Source: Actinomycetes bacterium
Lineage (GTDB): Bacteria; Planctomycetota; Phycisphaerae; JAACET01
Length of the DNA stretch: 6,368 bases
Direction of reading: 5' to 3'
NCBI GenBank assembly: GCA_030631725.1
Contig: DAOVKO010000127.1
Location: 1 to 6,368, forward strand
Shown: positions 5,032 to 6,368 of the stretch, in pieces
Layout of the letters: each line of letters begins with the position of its first letter
Numbering within the stretch: the first letter of the stretch is position 1
Program-made: the position numbers and the translations under genes
The notes under the pieces: model-generated
What the model was told of the DNA's origin: nothing
What the model saw: only the letters and a program-made list of their open reading frames with translations
The model's database searches: none

Positions 5032-6368
5032 GGACCTTTCTGGTCTCGCGGCGGAGATAGTGGAGTATCTGCCTGTCTGTATGGAGGTCTATCACCCGCC
5101 GGGCGACCCGCTGGGCGTGCTCGAGGGTGCTGGCCCTGATGAGCCTTTTGACGGAGGGAATGGCCTGCGGGGCGACGGAAAACTGTCTGAGGCCCAGCCC
5201 CAGCAGCAGCAGGCAGAACTCCAACTCTGAGGCCATCTCTCCGCACATGGCAACGGGTATATCGTATCGTCTGCCGGCCTTGATGACGTCTCGGATCATT
5301 CTTATCAGGGCGGGATTGGCCGGGGTGAAGAGGCTCGCCACATTCTCGTTGGCCCTGTCGACGGCCAGGGTGTACTGGATCAAATCGTTGGTCCCGATAC
5401 TGAAGAAGCTCGCCTCGGGAGCAAAGATAGAGGCACTCAGGGCGGCAGAGGGAGTCTCGACCATAATGCCGATCGGAATGTCACGCCGATGAGCAACGCC
5501 CTGTTCGTCCAATTCTTCGCTGACCTCGCCGAGGATCAGTCGGGCTTGGCGCAGCTCGGTGAGAGTTGTAATCAGCGGCAGAAGGATGCGGATATCGCCG
5601 TGAGCCGAGGTCCGCAGCATGGCCCGCAACTGCCTGCGGAACAGCGGCAGCCGGTCGGGCTGGAGACAGAAGCGGATGGAACGGCAGCCGAGGAAGGGAT
5701 TTCTTTCGGGGGCGACGGCCCGGGCCTGAGTGTATTTATCGGCCCCCAGGTCGAGAGTGCGGATAACCAGAGGACGCTCGCCCATGACTTCCAAGGTCTT
5801 GCAGTAAGCCTGGTAGTGTTCTTCCTCGGTTGGTTCGGTCTCTCTGCCCAAGTGAAGGAACTCGGTGCGATAGAGCCCGATACCCTCGGCACCATAGTCC
5901 AGGCAGGTTTGGGCTTCGTAGGGAAACTCGATATTGCCGAGGAGTTGAATTCTTGTGCCGCATTTGGTGACGGCGGGCAAATCGCGGAGGGTCCGCAGTT
6001 CTTCTCCGAGGCTGATCAGCTCACGATCGTACTGGCGAAACTGCTCAGTAGTGGGTTGGTCGGGGTTGATGACCACGGTTCCGCGCGTACCGTCGATAAT
6101 CAGCTCATCGCCGCCGCTGACCAATGCGGTAATGTCGTTGAGGCCGACGACGGCGGGAATACCCAGGGCCCTGGCGACGATAGCCGAGTGAGAGGTGCGT
6201 CCACCGGCGTCGGTGGCTATGCCCTTGACGTGGGTGTTGTCCAGATGGGCGGTCTGGGAGGGAGTAAGGTCGTGAGCAATAACCACGACGTCGGCGCTGA
6301 GGTGGCTGAGGTCCTCCCGCTTTTCACCGATGAGGTTATGGAGGATGCGGCGTTCGATGTCGTAAATA
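5015..6368 (-). CDS. ptsI: Phosphoenolpyruvate-protein phosphotransferase (PTS Enzyme I), C-terminal 450 residues (cut by right edge)
   Basis: Enzyme I takes phosphate from phosphoenolpyruvate and passes it to HPr, the first step of the PTS cascade. The frame is open to the right edge (last codons at 6365-6367), beginning IYDIERRILHNLIG, so the start is outside. Numbering from that first visible residue, the phospho-histidine is H60 in GGRTSHSAIVAR (codon 6190-6188). The PEP-binding barrel shows YRTEF (166-170), RTLDLGADK (203-211), NPFLGCRSIR (223-232), GIMVETPSA (300-308), FSIGTNDLIQYT (322-333) and the catalytic Cys in AMCGEM (C375). Spacings from the histidine to the first two arginines are 107 and 143, the same as E. 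coli EI (H189, R296, R332), so about 129 N-terminal residues are missing. All key residues seen are intact. Without the N-terminus I cannot exclude a GAF-bearing EI-Ntr (ptsP). DUF2344 follows downstream. Confidence 0.94.
   Translation of the reverse strand, partial: IYDIERRILHNLIGEKREDLSHLSADVVVIAHDLTPSQTAHLDNTHVKGIATDAGGRTSHSAIVARALGIPAVVGLNDITALVSGGDELIIDGTRGTVVINPDQPTTEQFRQYDRELISLGEELRTLRDLPAVTKCGTRIQLLGNIEFPYEAQTCLDYGAEGIGLYRTEFLHLGRETEPTEEEHYQAYCKTLEVMGERPLVIRTLDLGADKYTQARAVAPERNPFLGCRSIRFCLQPDRLPLFRRQLRAMLRTSAHGDIRILLPLITTLTELRQARLILGEVSEELDEQGVAHRRDIPIGIMVETPSAALSASIFAPEASFFSIGTNDLIQYTLAVDRANENVASLFTPANPALIRMIRDVIKAGRRYDIPVAMCGEMASELEFCLLLLGLGLRQFSVAPQAIPSVKRLIRASTLEHAQRVARRVIDLHTDRQILHYLRRETRKVLPDLV

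Noticed and set aside
5127..5492. A 121-codon plus-strand open frame
   Set aside because: It is the antisense shadow of the Enzyme I barrel region.
1..6368. CRISPR arrays, insertion sequences, attachment sites, tRNA or rRNA genes, toxin-antitoxin or phage genes
   Set aside because: I looked for these on both strands and saw no regularly spaced repeats, terminal inverted repeats with transposase, cloverleaf sequences or related proteins.

Overview
This window looks like an ordinary chromosomal housekeeping segment of a bacterium. It is moderately GC-rich, has short gaps and no mobile elements. My best guess for the lineage is Planctomycetota, possibly Phycisphaerae. That rests on the style of several proteins recalled from memory: a DksA/TraR protein with a long lysine-rich histone-H1-like tail followed by lspA, an Enzyme I with a 'RTLDLGADKYTQ' barrel segment, and an RNase E/G with a basic insert in its S1 domain. 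No marker here is decisive and no database search was possible.

Layout from left to right. (1) On the minus strand, argG (argininosuccinate synthase) is cut by the left edge; its N-terminal 294 residues are present. (2) A 309-base divergent intergenic region has a plausible sigma70-type promoter facing each way. (3) On the plus strand, a GTG-started DksA/TraR-family gene has a lysine-rich N-terminal half and a degenerate zinc finger, and is followed 60 bases later by lspA (lipoprotein signal peptidase). (4) A convergent 78-base gap carries a hairpin followed by a T-rich tract on the minus strand, so it probably terminates the leftward operon. (5) On the minus strand, reading leftward, come the C-terminal three quarters of a PTS Enzyme I (ptsI-type, cut by the right edge), a DUF2344/TIGR03936 'radical SAM-linked' protein, and an RNase E/G. 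The last two are tightly coupled: the RNase Shine-Dalgarno lies against the stop codon of the upstream gene.

How the genes relate. argG serves arginine synthesis. The DksA-like protein probably acts on RNA polymerase or DNA. LspA matures lipoproteins at the inner membrane. The leftward group may couple phosphoenolpyruvate-dependent phosphotransfer (EI) with an RNA-decay pair, although a candidate promoter just after the EI stop suggests the DUF2344-RNase pair can be expressed on its own.

I did not find a clearly new system. The items most worth a second look are the H1-like tail on a finger-degenerate DksA protein, the DUF2344 protein coupled to RNase E/G without a radical SAM partner in view, and the roughly 200-base leader with inverted repeats and an ambiguous start codon ahead of that pair.
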